Assembly: GCA_903827085.1 (NCBI GenBank)
Contig: CAIKHC010000395.1
Location: forward strand, 1 to 7,537
Direction: 5' to 3'
DNA: 7,537 nucleotides
Origin: an uncultured Candidatus Nemicrothrix sp.
GTDB taxonomy: Bacteria; Actinomycetota; Acidimicrobiia; Acidimicrobiales; Acidimicrobilacustridaceae
Positions 1-5,899 of the stretch are shown here, one piece after another. How positions within the stretch are numbered: position 1 is the first letter of the stretch; every line of letters starts with the position of its first letter. The position numbers and the translations under genes are program-made. Below the pieces are notes generated by a model that did no database searches, was not told where the DNA came from, and saw only the letters and a list, made by a program, of their open reading frames with translations.

Positions 1-148
1 ACTTCTCGGCGTCGATGTCCACGGCAACAACCGCTGCACCGGCGTGACCGAGAAAGCGACTGATGGATGTGCCGATGCCACCGCCCCCTGCACCCATTAC
101 GACAACGGAAAGGCCCTCGAGGCCCCAAGGGTTGCTCAGTTCAGACAT
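1..148 (-). CDS. Short-chain dehydrogenase/reductase, N-terminal part (runs off left edge)
   Basis: This is the first 49 residues of a Rossmann-fold oxidoreductase; the rest lies beyond the window. After a short leader (MSELSNPWGLEG) comes a beta strand, then the glycine-rich nucleotide loop MGAGGGGIG at about residues 18-26, a helix, and strand 2 ending VVAVDID. The acidic Asp at the end of strand 2 favours NAD(H) over NADP(H) by the general SDR rule. The usual Thr before the first Gly of the SDR loop (TGxxxGxG) is Met here. The ATG at 148 overlaps the stop of the upstream SDR by 8 nt (ATGTCTGA) and has a GGAG Shine-Dalgarno 8 nt upstream, so the two genes are very probably one operon and translationally coupled. 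The catalytic Ser-Tyr-Lys part is not in the window, so the substrate and even the enzymatic status cannot be judged. Confidence 0.85.
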   Translation of the reverse strand, partial: MSELSNPWGLEGLSVVVMGAGGGGIGTSISRFLGHAGAAVVAVDIDAEK

Positions 149-977
149 CTTCACTGCTCCAGTGGTCGGGGCGAGTGGAGTCAGGGCGATGCCATCCGCC
201 ACCGGCCCATGTTCCTCCGTCGACATGAATCGATGTTCCGGTGATGAATCGAGACAAATCTGAGGCAAGGAACAGCGCAGCGGCGGCAGTGTCTTCGGTG
301 GTTCCGAGATAGCCAAGCGGTGGAAGGAATGCGGGAAGAAATTCCGGATCGCTTTCGACCAGTGTTTGCTGCAGGCCTTTGTCACCTTCGGAAGGTTGAG
401 CGTCGGGCGAGATCGAATTCACACGAATACGGCGAGTGCCGAATTCGAGAGCGAGAGATTTCGAAAGACTTTCAAGAGCGGTCTTCATCGCCGCGTAGAT
501 GCCGAAGCCGGGGCCGGCCTGGTGCGCTTCGATCGAGGTGATGTTGATGATGGAACTGCCGTCAGGCATGAGTGGGGCAACTCGGCGAATGAAATGAGTG
601 ACCTGTGTGAAGTTTTCAGCAATAAGCGAAGCTTCGCCTTTTGGGCTTACGTCGAGGAATGGCGAAACAAATGTGCCGCCGGCATTGTTAACAAGCACGT
701 CGATATGGCCGTGTGTTGCAGCGATGTTCTCGACGAATGCGTCGACGGCTTCGGCGTCGCGAACATCGAGCACTGCGGAGATCACCGGGCGACCAAGCGC
801 CTCGATCTGCGCAGCGACGTCAGCAAGAAGTTCCTCTTGCCGGTCGCAGATCGCCAAGGTCGCGCCGCAGCGAGCAAAGAGCAGGGCGGTGTCGCGACCG
901 ATGCCCTCGGCTGCTCCGGTCACGATGGCGACGCGGTCGGTGAGGAGGATGGAACGTTCGTCGAAAAGATGAGCCAT
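141..977 (-). CDS. Classical SDR family oxidoreductase
   Basis: A 278-residue cytosolic NAD(P)-dependent oxidoreductase of the classical SDR family, of normal family length. Visible motifs in order: cofactor loop TGAAEGIG (20-27), Asp44 at the end of strand 2 (NAD preference), the NNAG motif (97-100), catalytic Ser148 and the YAAMK active site with Tyr161 and Lys165 (Ser-x12-Tyr-x3-Lys intact), and the C-terminal HVDGGTWAGGGWHRP segment common in actinobacterial SDRs. The start at 977 (MAHLFDERS) matches the usual short leader before strand 1. An in-frame ATG at 995 would add six residues. The frame stays open to 1253, but that extension runs antisense into the neighbouring gene and looks non-coding. 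No strong Shine-Dalgarno precedes 977. It is the first gene of an operon with the left-edge SDR (8-nt overlap) and is divergent from the F420-type oxidoreductase. The substrate is unknown; alcohol, hydroxyacyl-CoA or steroid oxidation are all possible. Confidence 0.93.
   Translation of the reverse strand: MAHLFDERSILLTDRVAIVTGAAEGIGRDTALLFARCGATLAICDRQEELLADVAAQIEALGRPVISAVLDVRDAEAVDAFVENIAATHGHIDVLVNNAGGTFVSPFLDVSPKGEASLIAENFTQVTHFIRRVAPLMPDGSSIINITSIEAHQAGPGFGIYAAMKTALESLSKSLALEFGTRRIRVNSISPDAQPSEGDKGLQQTLVESDPEFLPAFLPPLGYLGTTEDTAAAALFLASDLSRFITGTSIHVDGGTWAGGGWHRPDSTRPDHWSSEDV
157..160 (-). promoter_or_regulatory. Shine-Dalgarno site for the left-edge SDR
   Basis: On the minus strand GGAG lies 8 nt before the ATG at 148, inside the last codons of the upstream SDR gene. 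It supports that ATG as the true start and re-initiation after the overlapping stop. It is the clearest ribosome-binding site in the window; most other starts here lack one. Confidence 0.6.
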
Positions 978-1020
978 GGGCTCACTCTCGCACATCCACC
1001 GAATGGACGAGACTGTTCGG
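978..1020. promoter_or_regulatory. Divergent intergenic region between SDR operon and F420 oxidoreductase
   Basis: About 43 bp separate the preferred starts of two genes read in opposite directions, so both promoters must lie here or overlap the coding ends. I see no convincing TANNNT -10 box on either strand and no Shine-Dalgarno. A weak inverted pair TCCA (995-998) and TGGA (1004-1007) is too short to call an operator. The region is called regulatory from gene arrangement only. Confidence 0.35.
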
Positions 1021-1920
1021 ATGGACCTGACCTTGTGGCCGCTCGTAAGCCAGCCGTGGTCTGATCTTTGTGCGGCTGTGGAACTGGTTGAGCGCTTGGG
1101 ATGGCATGGGGTCATGATCGAAGACCACTTCATGGCCGACGGCGGAGGGTTCGGAGCCGTGTCCGACCCCCGGTTCGAGGTCACGTCAGTTCTGTCGGCT
1201 CTTGCCGTCGCCACAACTTCGGTGCGCCTGGCCCCACTGGTGATGTCGGCCACCTACCGGCACCCTGCAGTGGTGGCGAACTGGGCAGCCACGGTTGATC
1301 ACATCTCGCGCGGGCGGTTGACCCTCGGGTTGGGCGCCGGATGGCAGCTCAATGAACATGCTCAGTACGGGATTCAACTGGGAACGCCAGGGGAGCGAAT
1401 CGATCGTCTGGACGAGTACTGCACGGTGGTGCGGTCTCTGCTCGAACAAGCAGTGACCGATTTCAAAGGTCGCTCTTTCGAATTGTCGAATGCGTGGTGC
1501 GAACCCAAACCCCTACAGACCCACCTCCCGCTGCTGATCGGCGGAAAGGGCGACCGAATGCTTCGGCTCGTTGCTCGACACGCCGACATGTGGAACATGT
1601 GGTCGATGCCATCGAAGTTTGCCGAACGTTCCGCAGTGCTCGATCAATCCAGTGAGGCGATTGGGCGCGACCCGGCAACTATTCGTCGTTCGACGCAAGC
1701 ATTGGTGTGTCTGACTGACTCGGCGTCGGAAGCACGCTCGTTCATTGACGCGGCGGGTGGCCGTGCAGCATTTGCAGGAACAGCTGAGCAATTCGCAGAC
1801 CTTGCTGCGCAATGGCATGACGCGGGCGTCGACGAACTGGTGATTCCCGACTGGCATTTAGGTACTGGTACTCAGCGCGCAGAATCGATTGAGGCGATTA
1901 CTGCTGCACTGCAGGCATAA
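1021..1920 (+). CDS. LLM-class (luciferase-like) F420-dependent oxidoreductase
   Basis: A 299-residue (beta/alpha)8-barrel protein of the bacterial luciferase-like family. It most resembles the actinobacterial group that uses coenzyme F420 rather than FMN. Visible signatures: MDLTLWPLVSQPW at the first strand, the EDHFM segment (34-38) typical of F420 members, RHPAVVANWAATVDHISRG followed by RLTLGLGAGW (80-108), and the LLIGGKGDRMLRLVARHADMWN block (171-192) that binds the cofactor phosphate in relatives. The C-terminal GTAEQ motif (253-257) is also typical. In-frame ATGs at 976 and 1003 would add 15 or 6 residues. I chose 1021 because homologues begin right at the first beta strand and the 976 start would overlap the divergent SDR start. 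The 3' end overlaps the convergent flippase-like gene by 23 bp. Family members reduce or oxidise alcohols, enones or tetrahydromethanopterin, so the substrate cannot be told. FMN use is not excluded. Confidence 0.9.
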   Translation: MDLTLWPLVSQPWSDLCAAVELVERLGWHGVMIEDHFMADGGGFGAVSDPRFEVTSVLSALAVATTSVRLAPLVMSATYRHPAVVANWAATVDHISRGRLTLGLGAGWQLNEHAQYGIQLGTPGERIDRLDEYCTVVRSLLEQAVTDFKGRSFELSNAWCEPKPLQTHLPLLIGGKGDRMLRLVARHADMWNMWSMPSKFAERSAVLDQSSEAIGRDPATIRRSTQALVCLTDSASEARSFIDAAGGRAAFAGTAEQFADLAAQWHDAGVDELVIPDWHLGTGTQRAESIEAITAALQA

Positions 1921-3043
1921 CCGAACCAACAGGACGACGCCACCGGCTCATTGACGCCCAGACAACCCAAGCGAGTGCTCCGACGGGAATCTCGAGGAGA
2001 TAGACGAAGCCGCGGAAGAGAAACACCGCAGCGGTTGACGCGTTCTCGGGTCCACCGAAACTGATGAGGGCGGACGCAGCTCCGACCTCGACAAAACCAA
2101 CACCGCTCGGCGTGATCGGGATGGTTTCGAGAAGCCGGGCAAAGGCGAATGCTGCGAATGCCTCGGTAAGCGTGATGCCGTCGATTCCGATTGCGCGAAT
2201 GCACGCAAAGAGAAGCAGAAATTGAATGAGATTGAAAAGAAAGATCCAAAGCGTGATGAATACCCAGCGTTCGCGAACCAGACCGATGCTTTGGTGGCGG
2301 AAATCAAGAACGGTGGTGACGACATCTGGTGTGTGGTGGCGGCGTGTGAGAGTGCAGAACCATTGAACGATTGACTGCCCTAACCGCCCGATACGTTCGG
2401 CCAGTCGTTCACTACGCATGATGAGGCCGAGAACTACTGCCGCAATAACAAGTGCGACAAGGCCGAGAATCGTTGGAAGCACCAGTTTTCCGGTCGCATC
2501 GCCAGAGATGAGAAGCAGAGCAAGCGCAAGAACGGGCATCGCTAATTTGGCGAAGATGTTCCAAATCCCTGACACAAGGATCGAAAGTGTGATCGCCGGT
2601 GGCCTGAAACCCCACGACATGTCGATCGCGTAGGTTGCGCCAACGCCGACGGCGCCGCCGAAGGGAAGCGAATTCGAAACTGCACTTCCGGCGAAGTTCA
2701 CGCAGAGCGCCTGCACACGTTTCAGGCCAGGAAGCGTGTTGGTGAGTACGCCGGTATAGGCGAGCATCGCAAGAAACCAAAGTGCAATGAGCGCCACGAT
2801 TTCGACAGGCGACAACTTGCTCATTTCGGTCCAGACGTCGGCGTAATCAGAGCCCGTAATTTTTGGAATGACGAAGGCAAAGATGAGAACGACGACCGTG
2901 AGTGAAATTCCTACTTCAGCGATTCGGCGTGTACGCGATTTCTTGTGCAGTTCGTGGCTTACGACTGCGAATGCATCTGTGGCTTCTTCCGCGCTCAGGC
3001 CTTGAAGGACCTCGGGGAGTTCTTCGTCGGGCGTGTCGGTCAT
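1898..3043 (-). CDS. Lysylphosphatidylglycerol synthase TM region / UPF0104 family flippase-like membrane protein
   Basis: A 381-residue integral membrane protein with an acidic then basic cytosolic N-terminus (about 1-42) followed by about eight hydrophobic segments: roughly 43-60, 80-97, 111-138, 149-175, 187-208, 259-282, 292-309 and 337-364. Two family signatures are present: SNSLPFGGAVGVGATYA (123-139) and IPITPSGVGFVEVGAASAL (308-326), the latter matching the PxGxGxxE block of the MprF flippase-like domain (PF03706). No C-terminal lysyl-transferase domain is present, so it is not a full MprF; stand-alone proteins of this family are generally thought to move lipids or lipid-linked sugars across the membrane. 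The ATG overlaps the PIG-L stop by 4 nt (ATGA), so it is co-translated with the deacetylase. The gene contains no obvious Shine-Dalgarno of its own. Its 3' end overlaps the convergent oxidoreductase. The substrate is unknown; a de-N-acetylated glycolipid is a reasonable guess from the neighbours. Confidence 0.88.
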   Translation of the reverse strand: MTDTPDEELPEVLQGLSAEEATDAFAVVSHELHKKSRTRRIAEVGISLTVVVLIFAFVIPKITGSDYADVWTEMSKLSPVEIVALIALWFLAMLAYTGVLTNTLPGLKRVQALCVNFAGSAVSNSLPFGGAVGVGATYAIDMSWGFRPPAITLSILVSGIWNIFAKLAMPVLALALLLISGDATGKLVLPTILGLVALVIAAVVLGLIMRSERLAERIGRLGQSIVQWFCTLTRRHHTPDVVTTVLDFRHQSIGLVRERWVFITLWIFLFNLIQFLLLFACIRAIGIDGITLTEAFAAFAFARLLETIPITPSGVGFVEVGAASALISFGGPENASTAAVFLFRGFVYLLEIPVGALAWVVWASMSRWRRPVGSVMPAVQQ

Positions 3044-3882
3044 TGACCGACAGAGACGAAGAGATCGGCAAAGGCGTCAGGCAATGATGGGCCAGAGGTG
3101 CCGGGTGATTGCGAAAGGACGTACCACTCGGTGCTGAAAGCGATAGCGAAGATGTCGTCTGGGAGCCCAAAAAAAACGGACAATGTGCGAACGGTGTCGG
3201 GGGCGCCGGTTGCTTGGGTGGCATGTGCGGCCATCGAAGCTTTGCGTTTGTTGAGCACGGAACTGACATCGACGGTGTGTGTGATCCCGGCAGCAGGTGT
3301 GTACCAAGACGACAGGTCGGCGGGCACGAATCCTTCCGGTACTTCGAAGCCCATACCTTTTGCCAGCTCAATTCCACCTGAAAGGAATTCGCGATCGATC
3401 GTGGCCTGCAGGAACGGAATGTCAGCGAGTTGCGCAGCTGCCCATGCGACTCGGTGAACCTGTTGATGATCGGGGTGACCGTACCCACCGTTGCGATCAT
3501 CGGCAATGAGTAGCGCTGCGTCTTCTTCGGAGAGAATTGCGGCGAGCGCGGCTGCGGCCTCGTTGATCAGCGCGGCACAGAAGGTGCCTGGGGGCCATGT
3601 CCCGTCGGAATCGGGGGAGTGGCCCGAGTCGAGATAGTCGAGAAAAACGACGCGAGCGATGCCAAGAGCGGCCGCCGATGCCTCGGCCTCAGCAGTTCTG
3701 CGCTGAGCAAGACCTTCGTTGGCGATCAAGATGCCATCGCCAACATCTCCGGCATCGCCACGAGTGGCAAGAACCAAGACAACCCGGTGGCCAGCCTGCG
3801 CGGCCCGAGCCAGCGTGCCCGAATCGAGAAGGGCCTCATCGTCGGGATGGGCATGAAAGGCGATCAACGACCCGGTTGGCAT
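3040..3882 (-). CDS. PIG-L family N-deacetylase (LmbE/MshB-like)
   Basis: A 280-residue zinc-dependent deacetylase of the family that includes GlcNAc-PI deacetylase (PIG-L), MshB and Mca. The signature AHPDDE is at 11-16 (by analogy to MshB, His12 and Asp15 bind zinc and Asp14 is the general base). The second motif NGGYGHPDH is at 131-139, with His136 and the third zinc ligand His139. All metal and catalytic positions are therefore intact. The family removes acetyl from an N-acetylglucosamine moiety or cleaves a related amide in the cytosol or at the membrane face. The ATG at 3882 was chosen because the first strand starts immediately after it; an in-frame TTG at 3903 is less likely. It is followed by the flippase-like gene with a 4-nt overlap and is divergent from a GT4 glycosyltransferase. 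An 8-base T run falls in codons 236-238. MshB, Mca or a glycolipid deacetylase are all possible. Confidence 0.92.
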   Translation of the reverse strand: MPTGSLIAFHAHPDDEALLDSGTLARAAQAGHRVVLVLATRGDAGDVGDGILIANEGLAQRRTAEAEASAAALGIARVVFLDYLDSGHSPDSDGTWPPGTFCAALINEAAAALAAILSEEDAALLIADDRNGGYGHPDHQQVHRVAWAAAQLADIPFLQATIDREFLSGGIELAKGMGFEVPEGFVPADLSSWYTPAAGITHTVDVSSVLNKRKASMAAHATQATGAPDTVRTLSVFFGLPDDIFAIAFSTEWYVLSQSPGTSGPSLPDAFADLFVSVGQ

Positions 3883-3913
3883 CTTTTCATTCTTACAGGG
3901 CAACGGTGAGGAC
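3883..3913 (-). promoter_or_regulatory. Possible promoter region of the PIG-L/flippase operon
   Basis: On the minus strand the sequence TGTAAG followed by AATGAAAAG lies directly before the PIG-L ATG at 3882. TGTAAG matches TATAAT at 4 of 6 positions and is spaced for a transcript that starts within a few bases of the ATG. No good -35 is seen. The call is weak and rests mainly on the need for a promoter in this 45-bp divergent gap. Confidence 0.25.
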
Positions 3914-3919
3914 TACCGT
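3892..3919 (+). promoter_or_regulatory. Putative promoter of the GT4 gene, leaderless transcript
   Basis: CTTACA at 3892-3897 (4 of 6 to TTGACA) and TACCGT at 3914-3919 (TANNNT, the actinobacterial -10 form) are separated by 16 bp. A transcript starting about 7-9 nt after the -10 would begin at or next to the GTG start at 3928, which has no Shine-Dalgarno. This fits a leaderless mRNA, common in Actinobacteria. A short inverted repeat, ACGGT (3903-3907) and ACCGT (3915-3919), overlaps the -10 box and could be an operator or chance. Confidence 0.45.
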
Positions 3920-3927
3920 GACGCTGA

Positions 3928-5076
3928 GTGACTCATACCGATGAGACCCCTGGATTCGAATCCGGACGACTGAAGATCGCTCTGATCTCCGATTGTTATG
4001 TCCCGCGTCTCGGGGGCATCGAGATGCAGGTCCACGATCTTGCACGACAGTTGCAACGGGCCGGGCATGAGGTCGTGGTGGTCACTACGACAGGTGGTCC
4101 TGATGTGGTCGATGGCGTCCGAGTCCATCGCATCGACGTTCCGTTGCTTCCTTTCGATATTCCGTTTACCCGTCGGGCATTCCGCTGTGTGGCTGATGTG
4201 CTTGCATCCGAGCGTGTCGATGTCGCGCACTTCCATGGTGGAGTCGTGAGCCCGCTTGCCTACAAAGGAGCGAGAGACGCGCAACGTGCTGGCATTCCTG
4301 TCGTTGTGACATTGCATTGCATCTGGAGTTATGCCACTCCGTTCTTCTGGGCGGTCAACAAATTGACGAAGTGGGGACAGTGGCCCGCTGTACTTTCAGC
4401 GGTAAGCGAGGTTGCGGTAGCGCCGGTGCGGCGTATTGCGTCCAAGGATGCAACGGTCATGGTGCTCCCAAATGGGATCGAGAACGCCACGTGGTCGATT
4501 GCGCCAGCGGAGCGGGATCCATCGGTTGTGACACTGGTATCGGTAATGCGCCTAGCTCCGCGCAAGCGCCCGATGCACTTATTGCGAATGATCAAGGACG
4601 TGCGTGATCGGACACCTCGCTCGATCGATGTTCGGCTGGTTGTGATTGGAGATGGTCCTGAACTTGGACAAATGGAAAAATATGTCCGAGGGAATGGCCT
4701 CACGAACACGGTGTCGTTGGTTGGGCGTCGGACTCGAGAGGAAATTCGCGAGATCTATTCACGAGCGGACGTGTTTGTGGCCCCGGCCAACCTTGAGTCA
4801 TTCGGTATCGCCGCACTCGAAGCTCGTTGTGCTGGTTTGCCGGTCGTAGCGAAAGCGCAGACCGGCATACGTGAATTCGTTGCGCATGAACAAGAGGGAT
4901 TACTAGCGGCAAATGATGCCGACATGGCTCGTGAACTCACACGCATCGTCAACGACCGAACGCTGCGGGAACGAATCGCGGAACACAACCGCACGACGCC
5001 CTCTCCAGTCGACTGGACAGACGTCGTTGAACGCAATGTTGAGGCCTACCGTCTCGCGATCAGTTTGCAGTCGTAA
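3928..5076 (+). CDS. GT4 family glycosyltransferase (GT-B fold)
   Basis: A 382-residue retaining glycosyltransferase. The N-terminal Rossmann domain starts with IALISDCYVPRLGGIEMQ (17-34), whose GG loop contacts the nucleotide-sugar phosphate. His130 (VTLH) sits at the usual position between strands. The C-terminal domain carries Arg208 and Lys213 in VMRLAPRKRP, equivalent to the sugar-nucleotide phosphate-binding Arg and Lys of PimA, and the E-x7-E motif ESFGIAALE (290-298). All hallmark residues are intact, so it should be active. Donor and acceptor cannot be read. Relatives include PimA/PimB, MshA and PIG-A, which act on inositol phosphates or phosphatidylinositol. The start is GTG at 3928; no in-frame ATG lies before the first strand, and the promoter spacing supports this start. 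It is divergent from PIG-L and overlaps the convergent PAP2 gene by 17 bp. No membrane segment is seen, so it is probably cytosolic or membrane-associated. Confidence 0.92.
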   Translation: MTHTDETPGFESGRLKIALISDCYVPRLGGIEMQVHDLARQLQRAGHEVVVVTTTGGPDVVDGVRVHRIDVPLLPFDIPFTRRAFRCVADVLASERVDVAHFHGGVVSPLAYKGARDAQRAGIPVVVTLHCIWSYATPFFWAVNKLTKWGQWPAVLSAVSEVAVAPVRRIASKDATVMVLPNGIENATWSIAPAERDPSVVTLVSVMRLAPRKRPMHLLRMIKDVRDRTPRSIDVRLVVIGDGPELGQMEKYVRGNGLTNTVSLVGRRTREEIREIYSRADVFVAPANLESFGIAALEARCAGLPVVAKAQTGIREFVAHEQEGLLAANDADMARELTRIVNDRTLRERIAEHNRTTPSPVDWTDVVERNVEAYRLAISLQS

Positions 5077-5899
5077 TCGGTGTGCCGCGTCCGGCTCGCG
5101 TGAATTTTCGAGCGACAAAATAGGCAAACGTGAACAGTGCAAATCCGGCCACAGCGTCGAGTACGTAATGGTTTGCGGTGATTACCACGACGTAGACAGT
5201 GAGGACCGGGTAGAGGACGACAAGCGTCTTTGACCACCATGACTTCATTCGTGGAAGTAATGAAATGAAGGTCCAGAATGCCCATCCGCAGTGCAGCGAC
5301 GGCATTGCGGCGAACTGATTCGAGATTGTCTTCATGGCCGGGTCATTGAATGACCAAAACGTTGGGTATTCAACGAGCGTGTCAACGAATCCGAACCAGA
5401 GGTTTGCGTTGGCACCGTGAAGAAGCAACGTGTCGTCGAGGAGGCGAGGTGGCATGAGCGGGAAGAGTGCGAAACCAATAAGTCCGCACAGCGTTCCGAT
5501 CATGAGGGTGTTTCGGAACAATGGGTAGTCATCTGGGAACTTCGAATACAGAAAGATCAGAGTGAACAATGTTGCGATGATGTAGATCGATCCGTAGAAG
5601 TAGTTGGCGACGACGATGAGGGGTGTAAAGCCGAGCGCAAATTGCTGCATTGCTTGCTCGTGCCAAATGCCAAGGTTGCGCTGCCAATCGATGATGAGGA
5701 GCGCGTTGGAGTAGGCCTTTGAGGGTTTTCCGGCGGAAAGATTTCGCACTGTTTCGTAGACAACGTTCACGGCGGCAATGATCAGAATTTCACGCCACCA
5801 CACGATTGTCTTACCGTCAGAGAGCGTGCGTCCCGCAAAAAATTTGCTTCGAGTCGGCGGTTCTGTGCTTTGTGTTGCTTCGATGTTGGAATCGGTCAT
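5060..5899 (-). CDS. PAP2_3 / AUR1-like membrane phosphatase or phosphotransferase
   Basis: A 279-residue polytopic membrane protein of the phosphatidic-acid-phosphatase type 2 superfamily, closest in pattern to the AUR1 (inositol phosphorylceramide synthase) branch, PF14378. Hydrophobic segments lie at roughly 37-52, 88-118, 131-149, 203-215, 225-242 and 246-263. Visible motifs: FPLMPPRLL (146-154), a PPR segment typical of AUR1-like proteins; AAMPSLHCGWAFW (197-209) with the phosphatase C2 Ser-x-His (Ser201, His203); and NHYVLDAVAG (243-252) with nucleophile His244 and Asp248 of C3. The active site is intact. The family hydrolyses or transfers phospho-headgroups on lipids on the extracytoplasmic face. 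It starts with a 4-nt ATGA overlap with the upstream beta-propeller lipoprotein gene and ends 17 bp inside the convergent GT4 gene. A short polar, Thr/Glu-rich N-terminus (1-35) precedes the first membrane helix. Whether it is a phosphatase or an inositol-phosphate transferase cannot be decided from sequence. Confidence 0.9.
   Translation of the reverse strand: MTDSNIEATQSTEPPTRSKFFAGRTLSDGKTIVWWREILIIAAVNVVYETVRNLSAGKPSKAYSNALLIIDWQRNLGIWHEQAMQQFALGFTPLIVVANYFYGSIYIIATLFTLIFLYSKFPDDYPLFRNTLMIGTLCGLIGFALFPLMPPRLLDDTLLLHGANANLWFGFVDTLVEYPTFWSFNDPAMKTISNQFAAMPSLHCGWAFWTFISLLPRMKSWWSKTLVVLYPVLTVYVVVITANHYVLDAVAGFALFTFAYFVARKFTRAGRGTPITTAN

Noticed and set aside
995..1007. Inverted repeat TCCA-N5-TGGA between the SDR and oxidoreductase genes as an operator.
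   Set aside because: Four-base arms are expected by chance and no promoter element aligns with it.
366..1064. Long plus-strand open frame (232 codons) opposite the SDR gene.
   Set aside because: Its composition is that of an antisense shadow with no recognisable domain, while the opposite strand encodes an SDR with every motif intact.
978..1253. N-terminal extension of the SDR frame up to 1253 (about 92 extra residues).
   Set aside because: It is antisense to the well-supported F420-type oxidoreductase, is low in hydrophobic structure and rich in Ser/Arg/Thr, and the SDR fold begins normally just after the ATG at 977.
1898..3043. Calling the membrane protein MprF (lysyl-phosphatidylglycerol synthase).
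   Set aside because: It has only the transmembrane domain and ends without the cytosolic aminoacyl-transferase domain, so the enzymatic name is not supported.
3913..4317. Minus-strand frame of 134 codons opposite the GT4 gene start.
   Set aside because: It overlaps the clear GT4 N-terminal domain and the divergent promoter gap, and shows no family motif.
5077..5110. Possible intrinsic terminator after the GT4 gene (GC-rich hairpin then a short T run near 5103-5107).
   Set aside because: The stem is only about 4 bp, the T run is 4 bases, and it lies within the PAP2_3 coding sequence; too weak to call.
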